Shown one piece after another: positions 35,819-44,474 of a stretch of DNA of 64,000 bases. Each line of letters begins with the position of its first letter. Within the stretch, counting starts at the first letter, position 1. The position numbers and the translations under genes were made by a program. Source of the DNA: Nocardioides sp. Iso805N. Lineage in GTDB: Bacteria; Actinomycetota; Actinomycetes; Propionibacteriales; Nocardioidaceae. Below the pieces are notes generated by a model that made no database searches, was not told the origin of the DNA, and saw nothing but the letters and a program-made list of their open reading frames with translations. The DNA is taken from positions 310,001 through 374,000 of the forward strand of contig NZ_KB822579.1 of the NCBI RefSeq assembly GCF_000364605.1, in the 5' to 3' direction.

Positions 35819-36730
35819 TCACCCCCAGAGCGTCGCCCAGTCCTTCGCCATGCTGACCACTGTCCAGCCCAGGCGGGCTGCGACATCGGTGATGGGCTCC
35901 GGCTCGGCGAAGGTCTGGGCCGTGCCGACGTAGGCGAACTCCCGATCGGCGTCGTCATGGTCGACGAGCAGCGCGAGCGTCGGCCCCTCGCCCGCGTCGG
36001 CCCAGCTGAGCATCTCGCGGTCGCCACCGGAGTTGCCGGCGGCCAGGATCGGTCGGCGGCCCAGCTGGGTCTGGATGTTGCCGACCTTGGCGGCACCCTC
36101 GTTGACGACGCCGATGAGCCGGTTCGCCCGGGTGAGCCTCGCCCCTACCTCGGCGGTGGCCGGCACGAGGTCGTAGTCGATCAGGCTGCCGACCACCGCC
36201 TCGGGCGGTACGCCGTACAGCTCCTGGCTGATCGCACGCACGAACTCCGTGCCGCCGCCGGTGACCACGGACACGGTGAAGTCGATGCGGCGCAGCTCGG
36301 CGATGAGCTCGCGCATGGGCAGGTAGGTGAGCTTGCGGAGCGGCCGGCCGAGGGTGGCGTGGTCGGCCCGTGCCATGAAGGCCCGCACCTGGCCGGTGAA
36401 CTCGTCCGGCGTGCGGCCCTCGAAGAGGCCGGTCAGCGCCATCGCGATCCGCTCCAGGCCGATCTCGCCGACCTCGGCCTGCGAGCCGGAGAGCAACGCC
36501 GCGAACTCCGCCCGCTGCGCGAGGGTCGGATCGCGACGCACCGCCGAGGTCAGCGCGTCGACGAAGAAGTCGAACTGCACGTACGTCGGACGCTCGCACC
36601 ACAGCGTGCCGTCGTTGTCGAAACAGGCGACGCGCTTCTCCTGCGGGACGTCGGCGGCCGCATCCAGGAATGCCACGACGGCGTCACGGGTGGCGCCGGG
36701 ACGCCAGGACGGGAGTCGGTCATCAGACAT
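35819..36730 (-). CDS. HAD-superfamily phosphatase
   Basis: 303 residues. Motif I VACFDNDGTLW (Asp38 nucleophile, Asp40 general acid), motif II TVSVVTGGGTEF, motif III residues around ARLTRANRLIGVVNEGAAKV and motif IV ILAAGNSGGDREMLSWAD. The acidic residues for Mg2+ are intact. It overlaps the FGE gene by 8 bp and lies last in the KUP-sulfatase-FGE-HAD unit. Removal of phosphate from a phosphosulfo compound or from a sulfatase product is conceivable, but only by context. Confidence 0.85.
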   Translation of the reverse strand: MSDDRLPSWRPGATRDAVVAFLDAAADVPQEKRVACFDNDGTLWCERPTYVQFDFFVDALTSAVRRDPTLAQRAEFAALLSGSQAEVGEIGLERIAMALTGLFEGRTPDEFTGQVRAFMARADHATLGRPLRKLTYLPMRELIAELRRIDFTVSVVTGGGTEFVRAISQELYGVPPEAVVGSLIDYDLVPATAEVGARLTRANRLIGVVNEGAAKVGNIQTQLGRRPILAAGNSGGDREMLSWADAGEGPTLALLVDHDDADREFAYVGTAQTFAEPEPITDVAARLGWTVVSMAKDWATLWG

Positions 36731-37664
36731 CGGGTGTCCTCTCGGGTGGGGGTCGTCGTACGCACCGGAAGCCGACGTGGCTCATTCCCGTGTCGATCAT
36801 CTGCGGCCGCCGGGCCGCCGGTCGGTAGCGCAGGCAGTAGGAGTCCGCGCACAGATGAGAGCCGCCCTTGACGACCTTCCGGCCGACGCGGAACTGCGGT
36901 TGTGCGGCGTCGTAGCTGGCCGCCACGTCGCCCCCGCGGGGGTCCTCGGGCACGCAGCACGGTGAGCTCACCTCGTCGGGGTGTCGCTCGGTCCACCAGT
37001 CGTCCGTCCACTCCCAGACGTTGCCGGCCATGTCGAACAGGCCGTAGCCGTTGGCGGGAAAGCTACCCACCGGAGCGGTCCGCAGGAATCCGCTCTCGCC
37101 CGTGCTGCGCCACGGGAAGTCCGGGCCGTCCCAGGTGTTCGCCATGATGCGGCCGCCCGGACGCGGCTGGTCACCCCACGTGAAGGGCGCGCCTTCGAGA
37201 CCGCCACGGGCGGCATACTCCCACTCGGCCTCGGTCGGCAGCGCCGCGCCGATCCACGCCGCATAGGCCGCGGCGTCCTCGTGCGCGATGTGGACGACGG
37301 GGTGTTCGAGCCGCTTGTCGACCGAGCTCTTCGCGCCGAGCGGATGCTGCCAGGATGCGCCGGGCTTCCAGCGCCACCACTGGCTGAGGTGGCGCAGGTC
37401 GACGGGGCCGCGGGTCGGGGTGAAGACCATCGACCCCGGTTGCAGGTTCTCCGGCGGCGCGTCGGGGAAGTCGGCGGGGTCGAGGGCGCGTTCGGCGACG
37501 GTGACGTAGCCGGTCGCCTGGACGAAGTCGGCGAACTGCGTGTTGGTCACCGTCGTGGCCTGGATCGAGAAGGCGCCGACCCGCACCCGGTGGGTGGGCG
37601 CCTCCTCGGGGTAGTGCGCGTCGGAGCCCATCGTGAATGTGCCACCAGGCAGATCGACCCACAT
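36723..37664 (-). CDS. formylglycine-generating enzyme (FGE, SUMF1 family)
   Basis: 313 residues without a signal peptide. FGE-sulfatase fold motifs: LPGGTFTMGSDAHYPEEAPT, PTEAEWEYAARGGLEGAPFTWGD, GYGLFDMAGNVWEWTDDWW, and the end VKGGSHLCADSYCLRYRPAA with the paired Cys at 272 and 277, the copper-binding catalytic thiols of aerobic FGE. It oxidises the sulfatase motif Cys to formylglycine with oxygen. The gene starts one base after the stop of the 37666-39165 sulfatase and overlaps the HAD gene by 8 bp, so enzyme and client are co-translated. It is the only FGE here and must serve the other sulfatase too, unless another exists elsewhere. Confidence 0.93.
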   Translation of the reverse strand: MWVDLPGGTFTMGSDAHYPEEAPTHRVRVGAFSIQATTVTNTQFADFVQATGYVTVAERALDPADFPDAPPENLQPGSMVFTPTRGPVDLRHLSQWWRWKPGASWQHPLGAKSSVDKRLEHPVVHIAHEDAAAYAAWIGAALPTEAEWEYAARGGLEGAPFTWGDQPRPGGRIMANTWDGPDFPWRSTGESGFLRTAPVGSFPANGYGLFDMAGNVWEWTDDWWTERHPDEVSSPCCVPEDPRGGDVAASYDAAQPQFRVGRKVVKGGSHLCADSYCLRYRPAARRPQMIDTGMSHVGFRCVRRPPPERTPDV

Positions 37665-37665
37665 C

Positions 37666-39165
37666 TCAGCTGCTCGCGAGGCCGGCCTTGAGCTTCTCCA
37701 TCACCTGGTCGACGCTGAACGTCGCCGGAGTCTGTCGCGCCGGGAACTCGATCAGCGACTCGAGCATCCTGGCGACGTAGGTCTGGGCAGGGATGAGGAG
37801 CCAGATGTGGTCGAGCATCCAGTCGTAGTAGGTGTTCGAGGTGCCCTCGGCCTTCTCGAAGGGGTCGATGCGCAGGTTGTAGATCTTCGGTGCGCGCAGC
37901 TCGACGTAGGGGTCCAGCCAGATGGCGAGCGTCCCGGTCTGGCGCTGCTCGAGGAAGATGAACTTCCAGTTGTCGAAGCGCAGCCCGGCCAGGTCGCCGT
38001 CGTCGGTGACGTAGAAGAAGTGCTTGCGGGGACTCTCATCGGTGGCACCGGTGACGTAGTCGAGCTGGTTGTGGCCGTCGAGGTGCACCTTGTACGACGT
38101 CCCGGCCAGTTCCGTGCCGACCTTGAGCCGGTCGGCGATGTCGGTGTCACCGGCCGCGGCGAGCAGCGTCACGAACCAGTCGTTGTGACTCACGATGCCG
38201 TTGCGCACCGTGCCGGCCGGGATGTGTCCCGGCCATCGCACCATCGCGGGCACCCGGTAGGCGCCCTCCCAGTTGGAGTTCTTCTCGTTGCGGAACGGGG
38301 TCATTCCGGCGTCGGGCCAGCTGTTCATGTGTGGGCCGTTGTCGGTGGAGTACATCACGATGGTGTTCTCCGCGAGCCCCAGCTCGTCGAGGAAGTCGAG
38401 CACCGATCCGACCAGCTCGTCGTGGTCGACCATCGTGTCGTGATACTCCGACTGCCAGCGCCCCGCCTTGCCGCGACTGCCGTCCTTGACGTGCGTGCGG
38501 AAGTGCATGTGGGTGGTGTTGAGCCAGAGGAAGAAAGGCGTATCGGCCGCTTGGGCATCCGACATGAAGCGGAGGGCCTCCGGCACGATCTCCTCGTCGA
38601 TGGTCTTCATCCGCTCCTTGGTGAGCGGTCCGGTGTCCTCGATCCGCTGGGTGCCGTCGCCGTTGGCCCAGGAGTGGATCACGCCGCGGGGGCCGAAGTT
38701 CTTCTTGAAGTTCGGGAACTCCTCCTCGGTCGGGTAGTCGTACAGCTCGGGCTCCTCCTCCGCGTTGAGGTGGTAGAGGTTGCCGAAGAACTCGTCGAAC
38801 CCGTGCATGGTGGGCAGGAACTCGTCGCGGTCGCCGAAGTGGTTCTTGCCGAACTGCCCGGTCGCATAGCCCAAGGACTTCAGCGCGGTGGCGATGGTGG
38901 GGTCCTCGGCCCGCAGGCCCAGGTCGGCGCCCGGCATGCCGACCTTGGTCAGGCCGGTGCGGTAGGGGTTCTGGCCGGTGATGAACGCCGCCCGACCCGC
39001 CGTGCAGCTCTGCTCGCCGTAGTAGTCGGTGAACAGAGCACCCTCGTCGGCGACGCGGTCGATGTTGGGTGTGCGATAGCCCATCAGGCCATTGCTGTAG
39101 CAACTCAGGTTGCTGATCCCGATGTCGTCACCCCAGATGATCAGGATGTTCGGTCGCTCGGACAC
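37666..39165 (-). CDS. type I arylsulfatase with CTAGR formylglycine motif
   Basis: 499 residues. Metal ligands ILIIWGDDIGISNLSCYS (Asp13, Asp14), modification motif YGEQSCTAGRAAFITGQ with Cys54 in CxAxR, the rarer Ala form of the (C/S)-x-(P/A)-x-R sulfatase signature. Then GLTKVGMPGADLGL, FGKNHFGDRDEFLPTMHGFD and YSTDNGPHMNSWPDAG as active-site parts. No signal peptide. It directly precedes FGE by one base. The sibling at 30663 has CSPTR instead, so the two are diverged clients. Substrate unknown. Confidence 0.9.
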   Translation of the reverse strand: MSERPNILIIWGDDIGISNLSCYSNGLMGYRTPNIDRVADEGALFTDYYGEQSCTAGRAAFITGQNPYRTGLTKVGMPGADLGLRAEDPTIATALKSLGYATGQFGKNHFGDRDEFLPTMHGFDEFFGNLYHLNAEEEPELYDYPTEEEFPNFKKNFGPRGVIHSWANGDGTQRIEDTGPLTKERMKTIDEEIVPEALRFMSDAQAADTPFFLWLNTTHMHFRTHVKDGSRGKAGRWQSEYHDTMVDHDELVGSVLDFLDELGLAENTIVMYSTDNGPHMNSWPDAGMTPFRNEKNSNWEGAYRVPAMVRWPGHIPAGTVRNGIVSHNDWFVTLLAAAGDTDIADRLKVGTELAGTSYKVHLDGHNQLDYVTGATDESPRKHFFYVTDDGDLAGLRFDNWKFIFLEQRQTGTLAIWLDPYVELRAPKIYNLRIDPFEKAEGTSNTYYDWMLDHIWLLIPAQTYVARMLESLIEFPARQTPATFSVDQVMEKLKAGLASS

Positions 39166-39273
39166 GCCAGCCTCCTCGGTGGGTACGCGGAACGCGTCCA
39201 GGCTGTGCGGCCGGAGGCCCCGATGCCTCCCCCGACTCGGGTGATCAACGGCTCGGGTGGTTCTCGGACCCGC

Positions 39274-41289
39274 TCAGAAGCCGATCTGGGATCCCATCAC
39301 CACGACCCGTTCGTCGGGGAGGTTGAAGTACTCCGCCGGATTGGCAGCGTTGCGGGCCATCATCACGAACAGTGCCTTGCGCCATCGCGGCAGCTCTCCG
39401 TGGGCCTGACGGGTCAGGTTGGCGCGGGAGAGGAAGTAGGTCACGTGGCTCAGGTCGGGGACGAACTCCCACCCGGAGTCGTGCATGTGGGCGCGCAGCG
39501 CGGCCGGGATGTCGGGACGGTCGAAGAAGCCGTAGCGCATCGTGACGTGCATGATGCCGTCCCCCTTGTAACCGAGACTGTCGAAGGTGAAGGCCTTCGA
39601 TGCTGGCACGTGCGGGACGGTCTGCGGCACGGCGGTGAAGATGACGACCCGCTCGTGCAGGACACCGACGTGCTCGACGTTCGCACGCATCGCGAGCGGC
39701 GTCGTCTCCTTGGTCGGATGCGGGAAGACGGCCATGCCCGGCACGCGGTGCACGGGGTTCTCGTGCAGGCGCTCGACGAAGTCGCTCAGACGCCCCTCCT
39801 TGTGCACCCGGTTGTCCGTGACGATCTCGCGGCCGCGGTACCAGGTGCTCATCAGCGTGAACATCACGATCGCGATGAGCAGCGGCAGCCACCCGCCGTG
39901 GGGGATCTTGTTCAGGTTGCCGATCAGGAAGCTCAGCTCCAGGCCGCCGAAGACGACGGCGAACAGCACCAGGCGGCCCGTTCGCCACTTCCACTGCAGC
40001 CGAGCCACGACCAGCATGAGGATGGTGTCGATCAGCAGGGCGCCGGTCACCGAGACGCCGTACGCCGTGGCGAGCCTCGCCGAGCTCCGGAACACCAGCA
40101 TCAGTGCCAGCACGCCGACGAAGAGCACCCCGTTGATCACCGGGAGATAGACCTGCCCGGCCGATCCCTCCGAGGTCTGGCGGACCGTCAGGGAGGGCAG
40201 CAGCCCGAGCTGCGTCGCCTGCCGCGAGACCGAGAACGCGCCCGAGATCACCGCCTGCGACGCGATCACCGTCGCGATGGTGGCCATCACGACCATCGGC
40301 ACCTGAGCCCAGTCCGGCACCAACAGGAAGAAGGGGTTCGAGATCGCCGAGGGGTCGCTCAGGATCAGCTCGCCCTGGCCCATGTAGGTGAGCACCAGCG
40401 CCGGAAAGACGAAGACGAACCAGGCGACTGCGATCGGGCGACGGCCGAAGTGGCCCATGTCCGCATAGAGCGCCTCCGCTCCGGTGATGCACAGCACGAC
40501 CGCGCCCATCGCGATGAACGTGACGAGCGGATGCTCGATCATGAACGCCAGCGCATAGGTCGGCGACAGGGACCGCAGGATCGCGGGGTGCGGCACCACG
40601 ACGCGCAGCCCGGCCAGGGCCAGCACGGTGAACCACACCAGCATGGCCGGGCCGAAGAAGGCACCGACCCGGTGCGTGCCGTAGCGCTGGGAGGCGAACA
40701 GCACCACCAGGATCGTCACCGAGATCGGCAGGATCAGATGCGTCAGGCTCGGCGCCGCCACGCCGACCCCCTCGACGGCGGAGAGGACCGAGATCGCGGG
40801 CGTGATCACGGAGTCGCCGAAGAACAGACTGGCGCCGATGATCGCCAGGACGATCACCACGTTGACCCGGCGGCTCTTCGCGCCGATCGCACGCCGGGCG
40901 ATGCCGGCCAGCGCCATCACGCCGCCCTCACCTCCGTTGTCCGCACGCATGATGAGGCCGACGTACTTGATCGAGACGATCAGCGTCACCGACCAGACCA
41001 CCATGCTGATCACGCCGTACACGTCGCCGGGGGTCGGCTTGATGGCGTGGTCGTCGATCGCGAACAGCGTCTTCAGGGAGTACAGCGGACTGGTGCCGAT
41101 GTCACCGAAGACGACACCCAGCGCTCCGAGCGTGACCAGGGCAAGGCCGCGCCGGCTGCCGTCGGGAGCGTGACCGGACTCCTCGTCTGGGCCGGTATCT
41201 GTCGGTGCCTGCGCTTGATCCACCGGCACATCCTGCACCCGAGGTCGACGCCACGCGGTGTCGGCCTCCATGTGGCGGCGGCCGTGCAT
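39274..41289 (-). CDS. kup: KUP-family potassium transporter
   Basis: 671 residues, about twelve hydrophobic helices in the first 460 and a soluble C-terminal domain. KUP hallmarks: LVTLGALGVVFGDIGTSPLY, GGEGGVMALAGIARR, GASLFFGDSVITPAISVLSA and VEGVGVAAPSL. ATG at 41289, or 41271 with an in-frame Met; neither has a strong ribosome-binding site. It imports K+ with protons. First gene of the minus-strand unit with sulfatase, FGE and HAD; it is divergent from an XRE regulator 69 bp away, so that regulator may control it. Confidence 0.93.
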   Translation of the reverse strand: MHGRRHMEADTAWRRPRVQDVPVDQAQAPTDTGPDEESGHAPDGSRRGLALVTLGALGVVFGDIGTSPLYSLKTLFAIDDHAIKPTPGDVYGVISMVVWSVTLIVSIKYVGLIMRADNGGEGGVMALAGIARRAIGAKSRRVNVVIVLAIIGASLFFGDSVITPAISVLSAVEGVGVAAPSLTHLILPISVTILVVLFASQRYGTHRVGAFFGPAMLVWFTVLALAGLRVVVPHPAILRSLSPTYALAFMIEHPLVTFIAMGAVVLCITGAEALYADMGHFGRRPIAVAWFVFVFPALVLTYMGQGELILSDPSAISNPFFLLVPDWAQVPMVVMATIATVIASQAVISGAFSVSRQATQLGLLPSLTVRQTSEGSAGQVYLPVINGVLFVGVLALMLVFRSSARLATAYGVSVTGALLIDTILMLVVARLQWKWRTGRLVLFAVVFGGLELSFLIGNLNKIPHGGWLPLLIAIVMFTLMSTWYRGREIVTDNRVHKEGRLSDFVERLHENPVHRVPGMAVFPHPTKETTPLAMRANVEHVGVLHERVVIFTAVPQTVPHVPASKAFTFDSLGYKGDGIMHVTMRYGFFDRPDIPAALRAHMHDSGWEFVPDLSHVTYFLSRANLTRQAHGELPRWRKALFVMMARNAANPAEYFNLPDERVVVMGSQIGF

Positions 41290-41358
41290 GTTGTGGTCAG
41301 GTCAGCGGGGTACTGCCGGTGCCTCCTGCGCGCACTCGCGAACACCTACTGTGGTGGC

Positions 41359-42306
41359 ATGGACCAGGTCGACCAGCGTGCCGAGGTGCGCGAGTTCCTC
41401 GGCAGCCGGCGTGCCCGCATCACCCCCCAGCAGGCCGGGCTGCCGGCCTACGGCGGCAACCGGCGTGTGAAGGGCCTGCGCCGCGAGGAGGTGGCGATGC
41501 TGGCCGGCGTCTCGGTCGACTACTACGTCCGGATGGAGCGCGGCGACCTCGGTGGCGCGTCCCAGAGTGTCCTCGACGCCTTGGCGCTGGCCCTGCAGCT
41601 CGACGAGGCCGAGCGGGATCACCTCTTCGACCTGGCTCGCGAGGCGGGACCGGCCCGCAACCGTCGGCGTACGACGTCGAAGACCGTGCGACCGGTGATC
41701 CAGCAGGTGCTCGATGCCTTCACCGAGGCGCCGGCATGGGTGCGGAACGAGCGCCACGACATGCTGGCGGCGAATCCGCTGGCCCGTGCGCTCTACTCGC
41801 CGGTGATCGACTCGTCGCTCGCCGGCGCGACCGAGCGCCGTCCGGCGAACACCACCCGCTTCATCTACCTGGACCCGCAGGCACGCGACTTCTTCGTGGA
41901 CTACGACGTCATCGCCAACGACGCGGCCGCGATGCTCCGGCTGGAGGCAGGCCGCAACCCGCACGACAAGGACCTGATCGCCCTGGTCGGGGAGCTCTCC
42001 ACCCAGAGCGACCTCTTCCGGCGGCGCTGGGCCTCCCAGGACGTGAAGCTCCACCGCTCGGGGCGCAAGCGGCTGCGGCACCCGGTCGTCGGTCAGCTGG
42101 ACCTCAACTTCGAGGCGTTGGAGCTGCCCTCCGAGCCGGGCCTGCGAATCAACGTCTACACCGCGGATCCGAACACGCCCACCTTCGATGGTCTGCGGTT
42201 GCTGGCCTCCTGGGCGGCCACCCAGGAGGCCAGCCAGGAGACTGCCCAGGAGACCGCCCAGGAGACCGCCCACGAGGCCAGCGACGCAGCCGCGATCGAG
42301 AGCTGA
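41359..42306 (+). CDS. XRE-type regulator with MmyB-like ligand-binding domain
   Basis: 315 residues. The HTH reads FLGSRRARITPQQAGLPAYG, VKGLRREEVAMLAGVSVDYY with VRMERGDLGGAS, the MmyB/XRE start. The MmyB domain follows from ~105 (VIQQVLDAFTEAPAWVRNER, NTTRFIYLDPQARDFFVDYD). A C-terminal tail of QETA repeats is encoded by 12-bp tandem repeats. Such regulators commonly control adjacent dehydrogenases or reductases. Here it lies between the KUP gene (divergent) and two aldo/keto reductases (convergent). Confidence 0.87.
   Translation: MDQVDQRAEVREFLGSRRARITPQQAGLPAYGGNRRVKGLRREEVAMLAGVSVDYYVRMERGDLGGASQSVLDALALALQLDEAERDHLFDLAREAGPARNRRRTTSKTVRPVIQQVLDAFTEAPAWVRNERHDMLAANPLARALYSPVIDSSLAGATERRPANTTRFIYLDPQARDFFVDYDVIANDAAAMLRLEAGRNPHDKDLIALVGELSTQSDLFRRRWASQDVKLHRSGRKRLRHPVVGQLDLNFEALELPSEPGLRINVYTADPNTPTFDGLRLLASWAATQEASQETAQETAQETAHEASDAAAIES
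42221..42280. repeat. five 12-bp tandem repeats in the XRE gene 3' end
   Basis: Units of cccaggagaccg type run 42221-42280; the third and fourth are identical and the others differ by 1-3 bases. They encode the tail QEAS QETA QETA QETA HEAS. The period of 12 keeps the reading frame, so copy changes only lengthen the tail. Confidence 0.85.
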
Positions 42307-42310
42307 TCCC

Positions 42311-43333
42311 TCAGGCGCCGCGGCGGCGTGCGACCGGCGCGAGCTCGGCCTCGCCGTAGCTGTTGTCGTCCGGGTTGATGGTCACGCCCGGAGCGACGAT
42401 CTGGTCGATCCGGTCGAGCACGTCGTCGGCGAGCGTGACGTCGGCCGAGCTCAGCTGCGACTCCAGCTGCTCCATGGTGCGCGGACCGATGATCGCCGAG
42501 GTCACGGCCGGATGGTTGACGACGAACGCGATCGCGAGGTCGATGAGCGTGATGCCGGCCTCCTCGGCGACCAGGGCCAGCTGCTCGACGGCGACCAGCT
42601 TCTGCTGGTTCGCCGGGCTGTTCATGTCGAACCGGGCCGGCGGACGGGCCGAGGACGTGGGGGAGGAGGCGGAGTCCTTGCGCCAGCGGCCCGACAGCCA
42701 ACCTCCCGCGAGCGGGCTGTAGGACAAGATGCCCATCCCGTGCCGCTGTGCGGCGGGAAGGACGTCCTGCTCGATGCCGCGGACCAGGATCGAGTACGGC
42801 GGCTGCTCGGTCACGAACCGCTGCAGGTGCCGCTCGCGCGCGACCCACTGCGCCTCGACGATCTGGCTGGCGGCGTACGACGACGAGCCGATGTAACGGA
42901 CCTTGCCCTGGTGGACCAGGTCGGTGAGGGCGGACAGGGTCTCCTCGACGTCGGTGTCCTGGCTGGGCCGATGCACCTGGTAGAGATCGAGGTGGTCGGT
43001 GTCGAGCCGACGCAGCGAGTCCTCGACCTCGCGGATGATCCACCTGCGCGAGCCGCCGCGGTGGTTGGGCTCATCGCCCATCGGCATGAAGAACTTGGTG
43101 GCGAGGACGACGTCGTCGCGGCGGCCCTTGAGCGCCTTGCCCAGGATGCGCTCGGACTCGCCGGCGGAGTAGACGTCCGCGGTGTCGACGAAGTTGATCC
43201 CGGCGTCGAGGGCACGGTGGATGACCCGGATGGAGTCGGCCTCGTCGGCGTTGCCCCACGGGCCGAACATCATCGTGCCGAGGCAGAGCGGGCTGACCCT
43301 GACGCCGGTGCGGCCGAGTGGTCGGTAGTGCAC
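42311..43333 (-). CDS. aldo/keto reductase (AKR, YajO/YghZ-like)
   Basis: 340 residues, GTG start with AGGA seven bases upstream. TIM-barrel AKR: TMMFGPWGNADEADSIRVIH, INFVDTADVYSAGESERILG (catalytic Asp and Tyr), VVLATKFFMPMGDEPNHRGG (Lys), YQVHRPSQDTDVEETLSAL (His) and SYSPLAGGWLSGRWR. Cytoplasmic NADPH-dependent reductase of carbonyl groups; substrate not predictable. It ends 5 bp before the end of the XRE gene on the other strand and is followed upstream by a second AKR, 23 bp away, likely in one transcript. Confidence 0.9.
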   Translation of the reverse strand: MHYRPLGRTGVRVSPLCLGTMMFGPWGNADEADSIRVIHRALDAGINFVDTADVYSAGESERILGKALKGRRDDVVLATKFFMPMGDEPNHRGGSRRWIIREVEDSLRRLDTDHLDLYQVHRPSQDTDVEETLSALTDLVHQGKVRYIGSSSYAASQIVEAQWVARERHLQRFVTEQPPYSILVRGIEQDVLPAAQRHGMGILSYSPLAGGWLSGRWRKDSASSPTSSARPPARFDMNSPANQQKLVAVEQLALVAEEAGITLIDLAIAFVVNHPAVTSAIIGPRTMEQLESQLSSADVTLADDVLDRIDQIVAPGVTINPDDNSYGEAELAPVARRRGA

Positions 43334-43356
43334 GGTGGTTCCTCTCGTCGGGCGGA

Positions 43357-44268
43357 TCAGGCTTCCGGGATCGGCATGTCGAAGCGCTCGGGACGCGCCA
43401 CATCGGGATCCGGGCCGTTGCGGACCCCCAGGTCGAGCGCATCGATCCGGACCAGCTCCTCGCTGCTGAGGGAGAAGTCGAAGACGTCGAAGTTCTCCCG
43501 GATGCGACTCGGGTTGGTCGACTTCGGGATCGCCGAGCGACCCTGCTGAAGGTGCCAGCGCAGCATCACCTGTGCCGCTGACTTGCCGTGCTGGCTCGCG
43601 ATGGCCAGCAGCGTCGGGTCCTCCATCACGCTGCGACGGTCCTCGCCCCAGCCCGGGTAGAACGTGATGCCGCCGATCGGCGACCACGCCTGGTCGAGGA
43701 TGCCGTGCTCCGCGTCTGCCCGGCGCACTTCGGGCTGGGTGAAGTAGGGGTGCAGCTCGATCTGGTTGACGGCAGGGACGACCTCGGTCTCCTTCAGGAG
43801 GCGCTCGAGGTGGTGGGGCATGAAATTGCTGACGCCGATCGCGCGGACCTTGCCGTCGGCGAGCAGCTTCTCCAGCGCCTGGTAGGCCGCGATCGTCCTC
43901 TCGAAGCGGTCCGGTGCGGGCTGGTGCAGGATCAGCAGGTCGAGGCTGTCGACGCCGAGCTTGCCGGCCGCCTTGTCCCAGGCGTGCAGCGTCTGGTCGT
44001 AGCCGAAGTCGCTGACCCACACCTTGGTCTCGAGGAAGACCTCGGACCGGTCCACGCCCGAGCGGCGCAGGCCCTCGCCCACCTCGCGCTCATTGCCGTA
44101 CGCCGCGGCGGTGTCGATGTGCCGGTAGCCGGTGCGCAGCGCCGCCTCGACGGCTGCCGCGGTCTCCTCGGGCGGGCTCTGGAAGACGCCGAGGCCGAGG
44201 GCGGGCATCGTCACGCCGTTGTTCAACGTCAGGGTCGGTTGGTTCTCGATTCGTTCCACGCCCACCAC
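43357..44268 (-). CDS. aldo/keto reductase (2,5-diketo-D-gluconate reductase type)
   Basis: 303 residues. MPALGLGVFQSPPEETAAAV, DTAAAYGNEREVGEGLRRSG (Asp, Tyr), EVFLETKVWVSDFGYD (Lys) and LILHQPAPDRFERTIAAY (His) form the AKR tetrad. The C-terminal QGRSAIPKSTNPSRIRENF is the NADPH-binding segment. It belongs to the AKR5-like group rather than that of the neighbour at 42311. GTG codons at 44268, 44265 and 44259 are all possible starts. First gene of a two-gene AKR unit. Confidence 0.9.
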   Translation of the reverse strand: MVGVERIENQPTLTLNNGVTMPALGLGVFQSPPEETAAAVEAALRTGYRHIDTAAAYGNEREVGEGLRRSGVDRSEVFLETKVWVSDFGYDQTLHAWDKAAGKLGVDSLDLLILHQPAPDRFERTIAAYQALEKLLADGKVRAIGVSNFMPHHLERLLKETEVVPAVNQIELHPYFTQPEVRRADAEHGILDQAWSPIGGITFYPGWGEDRRSVMEDPTLLAIASQHGKSAAQVMLRWHLQQGRSAIPKSTNPSRIRENFDVFDFSLSSEELVRIDALDLGVRNGPDPDVARPERFDMPIPEA

Positions 44269-44474
44269 GCTGGCACGGCTTTGCGTCGTACGGGAGGCAC
44301 TGGCAGTACCCCCGAACGGGGGGCATCACTCACTGCCCCCGACGCGCTCCTGACGGTCCTGAGAGGCGGGCGGCCCGGCGATGCGCAAGAGACCCGACGA
44401 TTTTGCTCCTCCGCGGGGTGGCGCCTGCCGATGGAGGCGGCTAGGAACGCTCACTCCCACGGACGGGAACCCAC

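Noticed and set aside
37633..41358. Very long plus-strand open frame running antisense through two sulfatase-island genes and KUP into the XRE gene
   Set aside because: The minus-strand frames are clear sulfatase, FGE and KUP genes; the open frame is a GC-codon shadow. Only the last 315 codons, from 41359, are a real gene.
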